Assembly: GCF_014529535.1 (NCBI RefSeq)
Contig: NC_050737.1
Span: 6,798,763-6,862,762 of the forward strand
DNA from: Bradysia coprophila
Taxonomy: Eukaryota > Arthropoda > Insecta > Diptera > Sciaridae
Reading direction: 5' to 3'
Length of the DNA: 64,000 nucleotides
Shown: piece by piece, positions 21,483-32,430 of the stretch
Numbering within the stretch: the first letter of the stretch is position 1
How the letters are laid out: each line of letters opens with the position of its first letter
The notes under the pieces: generated by a model
Told to the model about the DNA's origin: nothing
What the model saw: only the letters and a program-made list of their open reading frames with translations
Database searches by the model: none
Program-made: the position numbers and the translations under genes

Positions 21483-24400
21483 ATGGAAGTGGACGCCGAA
21501 GATCCGAAAACAGAGGCAGCGCCAGTTATCAACATCGCTGGATTCTCAACCATTGACGAATTCGCCAAGGTAATTTCACTTTCCGAATATGGATCAGTCA
21601 GAAGCTAGAGCACTACTCTCACGGACATTTTTTTTTTTGTTTACATTGGACAGGCTGCGAATCTCGCCGTGGTTGAAGGATCAAAATGCACGAATGCATT
21701 TCCATCTGGTCCGACGAGGAGTCTGTATGCTGCATGTCCTGCATTCAGTAAAGTCGTTGACTTCCAATCGAACAAAATATTGAATGCGATGCAGTATGTG
21801 ATTAAAAAGAATCACGTCCGCGGTAACATTCAACGGTATGTGTTGACACCACTGAGTGGATAATGTACAATATTCATTGCATCATACATTTTAATCCATC
21901 CAGACGGGACAATGATGAAAAATTTGAATTGCTTTTGGAATGCAACGACATTATGTTGGAACGGATCAATACAAATCTGGACGAGCTGGCTGGCATTCAA
22001 AAGAAACCAGTTACCGAATTGTTACAGTCTGATTTGCATAGCGTTTCACCACTGACATCGGCGGCAGTAAGTGGCAGTTGGAATGAAAATAAGCGAAGCA
22101 GTGCGGGAAGATCCAAAGAACCACGGTAAGAATATTTCCTATTGACAATTTTGTTCTTCGATGTCAAAAGTCTAAAACTTTGGATTTTGGTTCCAACTCT
22201 AAGAAATTGCTTTGCATGACGCAGGTAGAACATTTATACTTAAGTGAGTCTTAGCGTATTTCGGAAAGCGAATAATATCCAGAGATTATGTCGTCCGAGG
22301 TATTGCTGGAGCTAAATTTTTTTCGAGCAAGTCTGGCTCGGGAGAAAATGTTGCAAGTAGTAATGTTGCAAGTAGTAATGTTGCGATGCACTAGCTTTAA
22401 CTGAGTAAAAACGTGTTAGGGCGCTTGTCGTGAATAACCAATCTTTCCTCGGAATCTATTAGACTGGTTGAACAAGAAAATTAAATATTTCCCTACTGAA
22501 ACGTCACAATATTGCCCATACACACAGCTGATAAACGTTGATTGTACAGTATCGCCAAAATGTTCTAACGTAGCAGAACATTTCGACTGACACTATCAAT
22601 GATAAGTGGTGTGTGTATTGGCGTGTTGACATACTAGTTTGTCTCGATTCTGTGAAAATAATTTTTTTTACGAGAAGAGCAGTGATTAATACAAATTAAA
22701 CGATTTCCAGACTCCTTGCCGCCAGAAACATTCAACGTCCGCAAGTCACTTTCAAAACACCCGTCGACAACAGCAATAAAACACCATTCGAGCCGAGAAT
22801 CAAGTATAAACCGCATTCAATAAAACCGTTGGCCGTTCTGCCGGAATACGATGCTGACGGCGCAATCGAAGGCTATCTTCATCCGTACGAAACAGAACTG
22901 AATAAATTTGAAGTTCCACCATCTCTTCTGAAACAGAAGACTCCCGATAAGCCGAAGCGACTCGAAGACACTCCCTTGGTGTACGTTGACAATGTGCAAC
23001 AACTCAAGCAAATGATGGAAACTGATTTCGTTGGCGTCAGCGAATTGGCAGTGGATTTGGAGCATCACTCGTACAGAACATTTCAAGTAAAAAACTAGGC
23101 TGATTGACGCTTTCAGTATTTGGTTTCAATTCGTGAATTAAAATCGTTACAGGGATTCACATGTCTCCTCCAAATATCGACACGAGAGAAAGACTACATC
23201 ATCGACACTTTATCGCTTCGCGACGAACTTCATGTTTTGAACGAAGTTTTCACCGATCCGAAAGTGTTGAAAGTGTTTCATGGTGCCGATTCGGACGTGG
23301 AATGGTTGCAAAGAGATTTATCGATTTATGTGGTCAATATGTTCGACACTCATCAAGCTGCAAAACGTTTAGGTCTAGCTCGGCTGTCGTTGGCCTTTTT
23401 GATAAAGCATTACTGTGACCTGGAATTAGACAAAACATTTCAACTGGCTGATTGGAGAATCAGACCGCTACCAGAAGAGCTGATACTGTATGCCCGTCTG
23501 GATACGCATTACTTACTCTACGTTTGGGATTCGATGAAAATGGATCTACTGAAGTTAGCTAATGAACGGACCAATTTGTTAGAGAGTGTCTTCCAAAGCA
23601 GCACCAACATATGCAAGAAAGTATGTCGACTTGAGAGGCGATGATTTTTCACAGAATTTACAAATTTCGTTTCTCTTGCAGCGGTACATAAAACCACGAA
23701 TCCAAGGCGACTCTTACATGGACTTCTATCGCAAAACCGGACGAGTGTTTGACAATCGCCAGTTGTTTGCGCTGGGTGCCATATTTGAGTGGCGTGATAA
23801 GACCGCTCGCCAGGAAGATGAAAGCTATGCTTATGTTTTACCCAATCATATGATGTTAACGATTGCTGAAGCACTACCTCGTGAAATGCAAGGTGTGTTG
23901 GCTTGCTGTAATCCTATTCCACCGTTGGTTAAACAGAACCTTCAACTTTTACATCAATACATTTTAAAGGCCAGGGATCAACCATTGATTAAGGTACACT
24001 GCATATTGGCCTGTACTCCAACCCTCAATTTTACTGTTTTTTTTTCTAGCCGCCCGTTGAAGAGCAGCAAACGAACAGAACCACCAAGAACACAGAAATA
24101 AATTCCATATTCTGTCCGCATGATCTCTCATTCCACAAAGAGTTTCGGGACGATTTGCCAACGCTGTTAAACGGTCAGGACAACAACGAAGGACTATCCT
24201 CGAAATTGAATGTGTCCGAGAAATCGTCACTCAGCGTCTTTGATACACCGGAGAATTCAGATGTACGCTGCACATAATTTAAACCAACTTCCAGTTCTTA
24301 CGTTTCACTTATTGCAGGATGAGACAACGAAAGAGAAATTGAATCGATTGAAGAAAATCAAATTTGTGAGTCCGTACGCTCGTTATTTGGCCATATTACC

Positions 24401-25089
24401 AATTGCAGAGCAGCAACGTCTGGAAGAGTTGAAGAAGCAACAAGAAGCGAATAAATTGAAACGATTGTGCCCAGAACGGACGGAAAGCATGGAAGATTAC
24501 GTGAGTTAACTTAAAAACATTAGCTGCGCTGCAAGTTCTCTTTTAACTTAATTTTTTGGTAACAGGTTGTTATTAAAGAGGAACGTATTGTGGATCCAAC
24601 CGGTGAATACGGTGATAATCTTCCGTTGAAAGATTACGGTAAACGTAAGCCTAACGATGCTGTAGAAAGTGTTCAACAACCGGCATCAAAGCGAATGAAA
24701 TGTGAACCGACATCAAGCGAACAGTTAAATTCAACGGCAGAAAACGGGGAAGAATCGAAAAATCGAAAGAAAAAGAAGAAAAAGAAAAATGGTCCACAAC
24801 AGTCAACAGTGGATTCCAATAAGTCCGGCAATGCTCAACAATTTGATTACGGTCAGGTTGACTTCAAGAAATTCAAAGGTGGATCACAACAAGCAAAACG
24901 GAATGTTAATGAGGTGCACACGAAATTTCACGGGAAGGTAATTCTTTCGCACGGCCTCTTTATGTGGTGTGATGTTCATAGAATCTTCGTGCCGTTTATT
25001 TTCAGAACAAACACCACGCTAACAATAAGAAATTCAACAAATTGTTTACGTTCAGCGGCTCGCAAGGTAAAGGACATAAAAAGAAGTAG
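21483..25089 (+). CDS. Rrp6: Rrp6/EXOSC10, nuclear exosome 3'-5' exoribonuclease
   Basis: Ten exons: 21483-21569, 21654-21835, 21904-22125, 22711-23086, 23153-23620, 23682-23993, 24050-24262, 24318-24500, 24566-24937, 25006-25089; all introns GT/AG, total 832 residues (human EXOSC10 885). The N-terminal part (residues 1-75 and on) matches the PMC2NT region. The DEDDy nuclease core shows D279/E281 in AVDLEHHSYRTFQ, HGADSDVEWLQRD (D335, D337), and Y402/D406 in YARLDTHYLLY. An HRDC domain follows (about 460-545, LFALGAIFEWRDKTARQEDE). The tail is lysine-rich (RKKKKKKK) and ends GKGHKKK, as in family members that bind RNA and the exosome. It degrades and trims nuclear rRNA, snoRNA and aberrant RNAs. 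Convergent with EME1. Confidence 0.97.
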
Positions 25090-25143
25090 AATGAAATGCT
25101 TCAACAGAAAAACTGCAATTCGTCAATGAAATAAACAAAAAAT

Positions 25144-26968
25144 TTATAAAACATAATTCGGATCGATGTTTGTGTACAATGCATGCAGTTTTCTGCTCAG
25201 TTCTGGTCCAATCTTACGCACAGATGTTAATGGTCCACCGGCTCTGCGAACTGGAATGTTTGCAAGAAGATCGGGCCCATTGGAGCCATTATCGTAGGCC
25301 TGAAACGAGTCACAACATTAATTCTTTGGCACACACATCAATATTCAACAATCATTTGCCTCTAGAAGAACTCGCGGCATTGGATATTCGGCAATTATTG
25401 ACTCAGCAGTCTCCAACGCAACCATTGGCAGTTTTGTTAAATGGTGTTGCCATAAACTGGACAGTCCTGTCGTACCCTTAACGGCAACACAGTCTTTGTT
25501 GTCGTTAGTCACATAAAAATTTTGGCCGTCCAATTGTTCGCGTTGTTGTTGCCTGTAGAAATGGAAGGCTCGGATTCAGTTTGAATTTTAGAATAATCAG
25601 ACACTTCAGTGAAATGGGATATTACTTGAATATCAAAACGTTGTGGGTTGGGGTTCTCCAGCTTAATATGGAGTCAACGATCAACTTGAAATTAATCTTT
25701 GGAAATGAATTTACGGAAAAATTTAAACATGAGATCACTTCAGAAAGTAAATCGAAAGGTAAGTCACGACTCTTAATATTCAAAATATTCATCTCAAGCA
25801 AAGAGTTGGATGAGGAAGTTACTAAATCAAAATTGGATTTCTTCGTGAATTCGCTCTGAATGTCAGACATTCTTCGATAAATAATTAACGACGCAACACA
25901 GGTTTTGTTCACAAGTAGTGACATAGTGCGTTGGATAGGTATCGTTACCCTGAGTACAAAACACGCATCCGTTGATCCCGGTGGTCCATGTGGTTCCCCT
26001 GCAACCGCTTCGCAAAAAAATAATAAAAACCAATATGAACGAGAAGGTATTGGTGCAACAGGTACTTAGGATGCCCGTTCTTTTTTTTTTGTAAAGCGGC
26101 TGCATCGGAACCACATACGTCATTGGGATCACGGATGCGAGTGTCGTACTCATGCCAACGAGACTTATCCAATGCACTATGCTACCATTTGCGCACATTC
26201 CAAAATGGTCAAATTGTTGCCTAATTATATTTGGATCCTATTTCACCTTTACATTATTTTTGAAATAAAAATTTCTCACTTGTAAGGAATATCAGCAATG
26301 CTTTTAGTAAACTGCAGAACGGTTATATTCAAATCCGCTGAAGTTTCAATTAGTCGATTATTAACGTTGAGCAACACCTGCAACTCCGTCAATGCCATTT
26401 CGAATAAATGTCTTCCCACATTCTTATTCGTTCGACAAAATTCCTTTATTCCATGAACGATAATCGTGAGCCTCTTAGATGGATTTTCGTTTTTAAGCAG
26501 TTGCATTGTGGTCATAACCGTTCTTCGATCGATTTCAGCGTTCAGTTCATGAGCAGAAATTATTTTCAAGATGAAATCTTCATCGGTGAATTTGTCTGAT
26601 AGTTCGATCTACACGAAAATTGTTGTTTTTAAAGAAACAATCAGCGCTCCACTTAATCAATTTGTCCATTTACATTTTCATCATTTTGCACGAACGTCTG
26701 TTGATTTTTGCGCTGCCATTTGACCAAATTTTTCGTTGTCACATTCGTCCGACAGGTAATTCCGTTCGAAGATAAATTTGTTTGTAGAGACCGACCAATA
26801 GTCTCGGATAAAATGTTCGAATCTATGATCGTTACAACGTCCTGAAAATTGCTTTCATCATCAGTTGAATAGATTGTTGTTCTGTTTATATACCTTTAAG
26901 CCATCGCCGGTCTTCAGCTTTTTCACAACTCCACTTTTTGGTTTTGCAACTTTGCCTAGACTACTCAT
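25144..26968 (-). CDS. Eme1: EME1/Mms4 structure-specific endonuclease subunit
   Basis: Five exons: 26894-26968, 26674-26841, 26280-26608, 25360-25552, 25144-25299, total 306 residues. The ERCC4-like region reads KRLTIIVHGIKEFCR, then LTELQVLLNVNNRLIET and LQFTKSIADIPYK; the helix-hairpin-helix end reads LPMVALETAESIIAEYPMP and RKIGPELSRKLHALY, matching EME1. With Mus81 it cuts branched recombination intermediates; EME1 itself is the non-catalytic partner. It is much shorter than vertebrate EME1 (about 570), lacking most of the disordered N terminus. Exons 4-5 join best with a GC donor (gag|gcaaat), restoring the conserved LLEAY; no suitable GT donor keeps that motif. Intron 3 (727 bp) holds further open frames. 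The stop is 54 bp from that of Rrp6. Confidence 0.92.
25622..26198 (-). other. Open frames within EME1 intron 3, possible nested exon
   Basis: The intron holds overlapping minus-strand frames. One (25863-26198) is cysteine-rich near its end (GINGCVFCTQGNDTYPTHYV, then TCEQNLCCVV); another frame earlier reads DKSRWHEYDTRIRDPND up to a perfect GTATGT donor at about 26118; a third (25622-25924) reads SDIQSEFTKKSNFDLVTSSS onward for 100 codons. A 10-A run near 26080 is a likely indel site. No domain is recognised. It may be a nested small gene, a pseudogene, or chance. Confidence 0.3.
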
Positions 26969-27349
26969 GATGAATTCAGGGAATGAAGAAGATAGGCCTG
27001 AACTCGGATTTATTGTTTTACCAACTGTCACATCAAAACGATTTTTTGATTATGATGACAACAGTGCGCACAGTAATATTATGTCAAGTTTTACTAGTTT
27101 AAGAAAGAGGGCGTATACAGTGTATACATTGTTTACAGGCACTAAAATTCTTGGTGATATTGGAAATATTTTCGATGACGGTCTGGTCTATAAATTCCAA
27201 TCTCATACAGGTTCACTAGTCGTTCTAATAGTTTAGAGGAGAATAATCCCTTGGAAAGGCTGACTCATGATCAGCCATGATGCATGAGAGCTGCTACGGT
27301 TCGTCAAATAAAACAATTATTCCTGATTCTCAAATAATTTATTGTCCAA
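26969..27349. other. Intergenic between EME1 and F-box gene
   Basis: A plus-strand frame from 26968 to 27236 (MMNSGNEEDRPELGFIVLPT start) is open for about 88 codons but has no recognised domain and overlaps the EME1 start region head to head. I do not call it a gene. Confidence 0.3.
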
Positions 27350-28837
27350 TTAATTGTACTGTCGACGAAGCTTAACCGTATTGATTGAATCCACACATCT
27401 CAATTTTACCAATTCATACTGAAGGTTTGTCGGTAAACTTTTATGGTTCGTGAAAATGTTCACTTCGCATGCGTTGTTCAAACTTTCTCTGGCTTGATTC
27501 AATTCAGCAACATCCAAGCTGATGCCGTAGTTAGCAGGCACAAATATTCGTTTCAAGTTTCTCCAGTGTCTGATGGGCAGCATTAGAACTGCAGTTAGAT
27601 TGTCGTAGCGCCCGTTTTTATAGAAAATTTCCTGGACTTGAGGCAGTGACATTTGTGGATCGTCCATATCACCACTTGCACTAGATCCATCGTCCGTTGA
27701 GTCGTTGTCTTCTTCGTAAAACGCGTTCATTCGACAATCGTACAAAACCAAAGATCTTAAATTAACCAGCAAACGTAATGTCGGTATCAAAGCAACCAGT
27801 GGGAAACGGTTTAAATGAATTTTGGTCAGTTTATCCATTTCGACGAAATGTGTCATACGAAAAAGTATAATTGGTGCATCGATGGCTGATTGTCGAGGAC
27901 AATATAATTGTAATTCCAGACATTGAAAATTATCTCGGTTACATAACTCAATCAACTGATGGCACATAACTTCAAACTCTACGTCTGAATATTTCGCTAG
28001 TTGATCGGCAAAGCTAAACAGAAAATGTTGCAAATGTGGGAGATGGTGAAGCGTTCCGATGAAGTCAACAGAGTCAAGTCTGTCTAGGTCGCTGCACATA
28101 CCGAATTTCCATACAATTTTTTTGATTTTGTTATTGTTCTCGAAAAACTGTTCCAACCTTTCTGAACTGAGATTCTTCACACTGCCGTACAAGCAATAGA
28201 AATGTGTTAGCTGCTTATAGATTTGCTGGAGGATTGCATCGACATTTGTGTTATCGATTCCTGTACCTAATATCAATTTGTTCAAATTCGGGCAATATTG
28301 ATGGAGAAATTGTGCCTCATCGAAAGTTCCATGTCGGTTTCGAAATTCCACTGTTTGCACGTGTACAAGGCGGTCTTGTATAATCTGACCGAACGGCACC
28401 AATTCAATATCACCAACAATGTAAATTTTGTCCATTTTTTGAGCACATTTCATCAACATAAAATTTGTGAGGTTGGCAAGCTTCAAAGCTCTGTTTGTCT
28501 GAAAGTTCCACGATCGAATCGACACATTTCTGAATATATTACCATAATAATGAAAATTTTTTGCGCTCGGTGTAACACTAAGTCTTCCATTGTCAAGTAA
28601 CCTAATCTGCACCTCTCTCATTGAATGTTTCTTAATAAATTGACGCCGAGACAATTTATAAAGTCGTTTACATGCTCGACCACACTCCAGAAGGTCTTTC
28701 GGTTTCAGATATTTCATTATGTTACTGATGCAATGATCGCTGATGTTGCCAAACTATGGATAAAACCGTCATCATTTCTTGTGTTTTAATTTGAACTAAG
28801 TTTGTCGTTTTACCACTTGATCATTCGGCGAGGCCAT
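27350..28837 (-). CDS. F-box protein with LRR-like C-terminal region (paralogue A)
   Basis: Two exons, 28814-28837 and 27350-28753, with a 60-bp intron, giving 475 residues. The eight-residue first exon joins in frame to an F-box at about residues 9-45 (ISDHCISNIMKYLKPKDLLE, then GRACKRLYKLS). The rest is a long leucine-rich domain with irregular repeats such as CPNLNKLILGTGI and LVNLRSLVLYDCRM, as in substrate-receptor F-box proteins that join SCF (Skp1-Cullin-F-box) ubiquitin ligases. A serine/aspartate-rich insert (EEDNDSTDDGSSASGDMDD) is near residue 370. Paralogous along its full length to the gene at 30972-32430: both have one tiny first exon and shared ends (CEVNIFTNHKSLPTN). Substrate unknown. 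Confidence 0.82.
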
Positions 28838-29608
28838 GATTTTTGTAAAGGTCAATTATTAAAAAAATGTAGAACTTTGGTCGAGCTATTCTTTTCGTCC
28901 TAACAGTTATGACGCCAAATACACAACACTCACCGCTCAACTTCTGCTTCGTAAAAGTCAATTTTAAAATGCTGATTGTATAAACATATGATCTGCTTAG
29001 TGAGTACATCAAAAATGAACTTTTTTATACGATTCGGATGTGATATACTAAAGAGGCTTTATTGCGTTGCTCGATACTGTAACCAATTGAATTGTTTGTG
29101 ACTTTTTTTTTGACTACAGTTAACCCCAACCAAATTTGTAACGCAATTCACTTCAGGTGGTACTCACTACATTGTGTTTATACTTGTGCGGGGTAATAAC
29201 AAAACCGTGTAAACAAACACGTATAAGATAGTGAGGTTGTAGGAGTGAAAAACCAGTGAAAAACAGCTGAAGCAAATTCCGTCACAAACTTGGTTGGGGT
29301 ATACTGAGTTTTGAATATGTATAATGAGTTGTAATTCGCATTTCGGAAACGTAATTCAACATTCAACACCGAAAAAATATATTGAAATCTTTAGAATGAA
29401 AGGGTGCTGCAACTCAAGCCTACATTTCCCATTATAGGGTTTGCCAGAGGTGCACCTGAGACATGAAAGATTTATTTTCGTGTTGATGATTTTATTACAT
29501 AAATTAGCTACCGAGGAATAGCAACAAGAGCCAATTGTTTTTGTATCCTAAAATGCCTGGCTTTACTCATAAAAGTTGACATTTGCCAGGTAGATTTTTA
29601 TGGCTGAT
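28838..29608. other. Intergenic with a short inverted-repeat element
   Basis: Apart from the element at 29124-29299 nothing is seen; short frames at 28821-29012 and 29178-29369 are unsupported and the second lies inside that element. Confidence 0.5.
29124..29299. mobile_element. 176-bp inverted-repeat MITE, possibly piggyBac-like
   Basis: Ends begin CCCCAACCAA(A/G)TTTGT with imperfect inverted symmetry for about 40 bp (through aattcacttcagg on the left). It is preceded by TTAA at 29120-29123 and followed by TATA at 29300. Ends in CCC next to TTAA suggest a piggyBac-type element with one mutated target copy; that assignment is tentative. Confidence 0.6.
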
Positions 29609-30485
29609 GCTATTCGCACGCGCGTGCGAATAGCCATTTCTTGTAATTGACTATTCGCACGCGCGTGCGAATAGCCATTCCACACTGTAGAAGACTATTC
29701 GAACGCGCGTGCGAATAGCCATTTCACATTGGATTTAACTATTCGCACGCGCGTGCGAATAGCTAAGCCTACGAGTATTGGCTATTCGCACGCGAAATCG
29801 ACCGCCCATGTAAAATACGAATATGATTTTCGTGCCGCGAACTTTATCTGATTTTGATGAAAAAATTTCCGAAGAAATTTTTTTTTATTTTCAATATTCA
29901 AGTTTAAGACATTTCAATATTGTCAGCATTAAAATGTTCCAATAAAAACTCAAAGTGTTCAAAAAAAATCTTTTTGTTCCAATATCGAACACCATATTTT
30001 TTAATATATAATACAGATGGAGATGAAAAATGCCAATATGAAAAATATATACATCTTGCGTTAAATTTTGTAAGAGGCTAAATTAGTTAGTATCATCAAA
30101 CGCGTTTACATTTTCTCGATTGAAAAATTCCCTAAGATCGAACGAAACGCTTTGTCGTTACATTAAGTCGTTAAAAGGAAAAAATCACTAGGATTTACGA
30201 ATTTTTATTGTGACCCTTTCGAAATTTTTACTTTGGATATTTCGAGTAAATTCTGATCTCAAAATATTTTTAAATGTATTTTGAATGAATCTCCGTAAAA
30301 AACATGTTAAATTGAAGTTTTCAGCCAATAAATAACACTATAACGACCAAATGGAATGGTTTTGAGTTGAGATACAATGTGGATGCGTGCGAATAGTCTA
30401 CTACAGTGTGAAATGGCTATTCGCACGCGCGTGCGAATAGTCAAATCCAAAGTGTAATGGCTATTCGCACGCGCGTGCGAATAGC
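29609..30485. mobile_element. Foldback-like element with arrays of 24-bp palindromes
   Basis: Perfect palindromes CTATTCGCACGCGCGTGCGAATAG lie at 29610-29633, 29651-29674, 29739-29762, 30417-30440 and 30461-30484, with a one-base variant at 29695-29718 and half-sites at 29782-29794 and 30385-30396. Most are spaced at 41-44 bp by roughly 20-bp spacers. The right-hand spacers are reverse complements of left-hand ones (CCATTCCACACTGTAGAAGA versus TCTACTACAGTGTGAAATGG), so the two arrays are inverted arms around about 590 bp of AT-rich noncoding DNA. This resembles Drosophila foldback elements in architecture but each unit is itself a hairpin. Confidence 0.8.
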
Positions 30486-30971
30486 CACAGTGATTTTTTT
30501 TATGGTTTTACCTAGAGTTTGTCTAGTGATTTTCTATCATCACCAGTGCAATGTATTAAAGTAAAACAACAAATGTTTCATACGATATGTAATTTATGAA
30601 TTGTTCGAAAGCAGATTTTTATAGAAGTCGTTAAGTGACAAATCAGGGACTAAAATACAAAATGCTAAACACTCGTATCCATAGTACAAACCTTAGAAAA
30701 CATCGGTGCGTGGGCTCCTCATTTTTCTTGGTTGTGGCATCTCGATCTTGTCTTAGACTAAGAAAACATGAGGCAGACAATTTTGGTACATTTTTTAATG
30801 AGCTAAATACAGATCTCTCTTTGAATTAAAAACTAAAATAAATTACATTTGCTTTACAATTCTAATAATTCAAGCGGCGCTTTTGTTTTGCTTTTCGTCT
30901 CACATTGAGGATCTATTTGATAAAATTGCAATAGTTTTGTTTAAGCAACCATTTGTCAACCATTGAATAAC
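30486..30971. other. Intergenic, nothing recognised
   Basis: AT-rich DNA between the foldback-like element and the second F-box gene. The 64-codon plus-strand frame at 30635-30829 has no support. Confidence 0.5.
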
Positions 30972-32430
30972 CTATCGATTCAAGTCACAGTGCAATTTAA
31001 CCAATCTGTGTTCCATATTTGACGGAAAACTTTTATGATTTGTGAAAATAGTTAGCTCGCACGCGTCATTCAATTCTTCTCTGGCTCTATTTAATTCGGC
31101 AATGTCCAATTTGAAACCGTAATAAGTGACACAAATAGGCAGAAATATTTTTGTCAAATTTGCCCAGTGTCTCACAAGGGGCATACACAGTTCATTAACA
31201 CCGTTAAAATGGCTGTTTTTTATTACTACCTCTGAGATTTGAGACATCGATGTTCCCTCATCGACCAACTCATTGTCATATTTCAAAAAGCAACTATTGA
31301 AGACAATCGATTTTAAATGAACAAACTCACTTATTACCGGCATCGTAGTAAGAATCCCAAAATGCTGTAAGTGAATCTTGCTCAGTTGCTTCCATTTAGC
31401 AAAGCTTTTCATACGTGAAAGTGCAATCGATGTGTTGTCGTAATCACAATCGATGTAACACGTAGCATCAATCAATGATATTTCCAAAATTTTGAAGGTG
31501 TCTCGCTTACACAATAAATTTAGTTGATTGCAAATTTGGTCAAATTGCTTTGAGGTGTATTTCGACAATTGATTGGAAAAACATAACCGAAAATGCGTTA
31601 GATGTTCAGCATACCCAACAGTTTGCAAGCATTTCACAAAGTGCTGCCTGGAGGGATGGTCAATCATACGGAATTTCCATTCAATACTTTTGATTCTGTC
31701 ATTGTTCCGGAAGAACAATTTCAACGTCTGTAGATTCAGATTGTTCCCATTATCGTACAAGTAACAGAACTGTGTTAACCGGTGATATCGTTGCCGCAGG
31801 ATTTCATCAACGTTTTCGCTATTGATTTCAGAGCCCAAAATCAATTTTTTCAAATTTGTGCAATGTGTGAGAAATTGTACTTCATCCGCAACTCCTCTTC
31901 TTTTTCCAAATTCAACTGTCTGCACGTTGCAAAGGATGCTTTCAATTTTCTGACCGAACAGGTCCAATTCCATATCGCCGATGATGCAAATTTTACGCAG
32001 TTTCGTTTCACATTTTTTCAGCATAAAGTTCGTAAGGTTCTCAAGTTTCAAATTCGTGTTTGTCACAAAGTTCCACGATGAAATTGTCAGATTTTTGATA
32101 ATGTTGTCAAAGCATTTTAGATGGGTTACTCCGAGGGACGAGACACTCAGCTTTCCATTGTCAGCTAATTTAATGTGTATGTCCTGCTCTGCTTTTTTAC
32201 GAAAAGTTTGTCGAAATCGATGTTCACACGTGGTTCTAAGGCGTTTGCATGTTTGACTACATCTAAGAAGATCATTCAATGGCAGCGATTTCAATATATT
32301 GTCAGTTATTGCGTTGTCAAATATGTTAAATATGTTTGTCTGGATCGAAACAAAAATTTGTTATGCCACTTTCTGTTGAACGATAATGCCAAACTACATT
32401 TACCTCAGATTCTGGTCGATTAGCAGTCAT
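30972..32430 (-). CDS. F-box protein with LRR-like C-terminal region (paralogue B)
   Basis: Two exons, 32404-32430 (MTANRPESE) and 30972-32339, with a 64-bp intron, giving 464 residues. The F-box follows (AITDNILKSLPLNDLLRCSQ, TCKRLR). It is collinear with the protein at 27350-28837: matching blocks include ISSWNF/IRSWNFQTN, NLTNFMLKKC, NVQTVEF, LKKLILGSEI and the ending CELTIFTNHKSFPSN. Divergence is substantial, so the duplication is old. The acidic insert of paralogue A is absent. Likely an SCF adaptor with an unknown target. The start was chosen by the short 5' exon; the frame would otherwise begin at a TTG inside the F-box. Confidence 0.82.

Noticed and set aside
26865-27236. 123-codon plus-strand frame overlapping the EME1 first exon
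   Set aside because: First part is antisense to a real exon and intron; the remainder has no domain.
29610-30484. CRISPR-like array of palindromic repeats with about 20-bp spacers
   Set aside because: Spacers are related to each other and inverted between clusters, there are no cas genes, and the DNA is eukaryotic; it is an inverted-repeat element.
30635-30829. 64-codon plus-strand frame between foldback element and F-box B
   Set aside because: Short, no motif, AT-rich chance frame.
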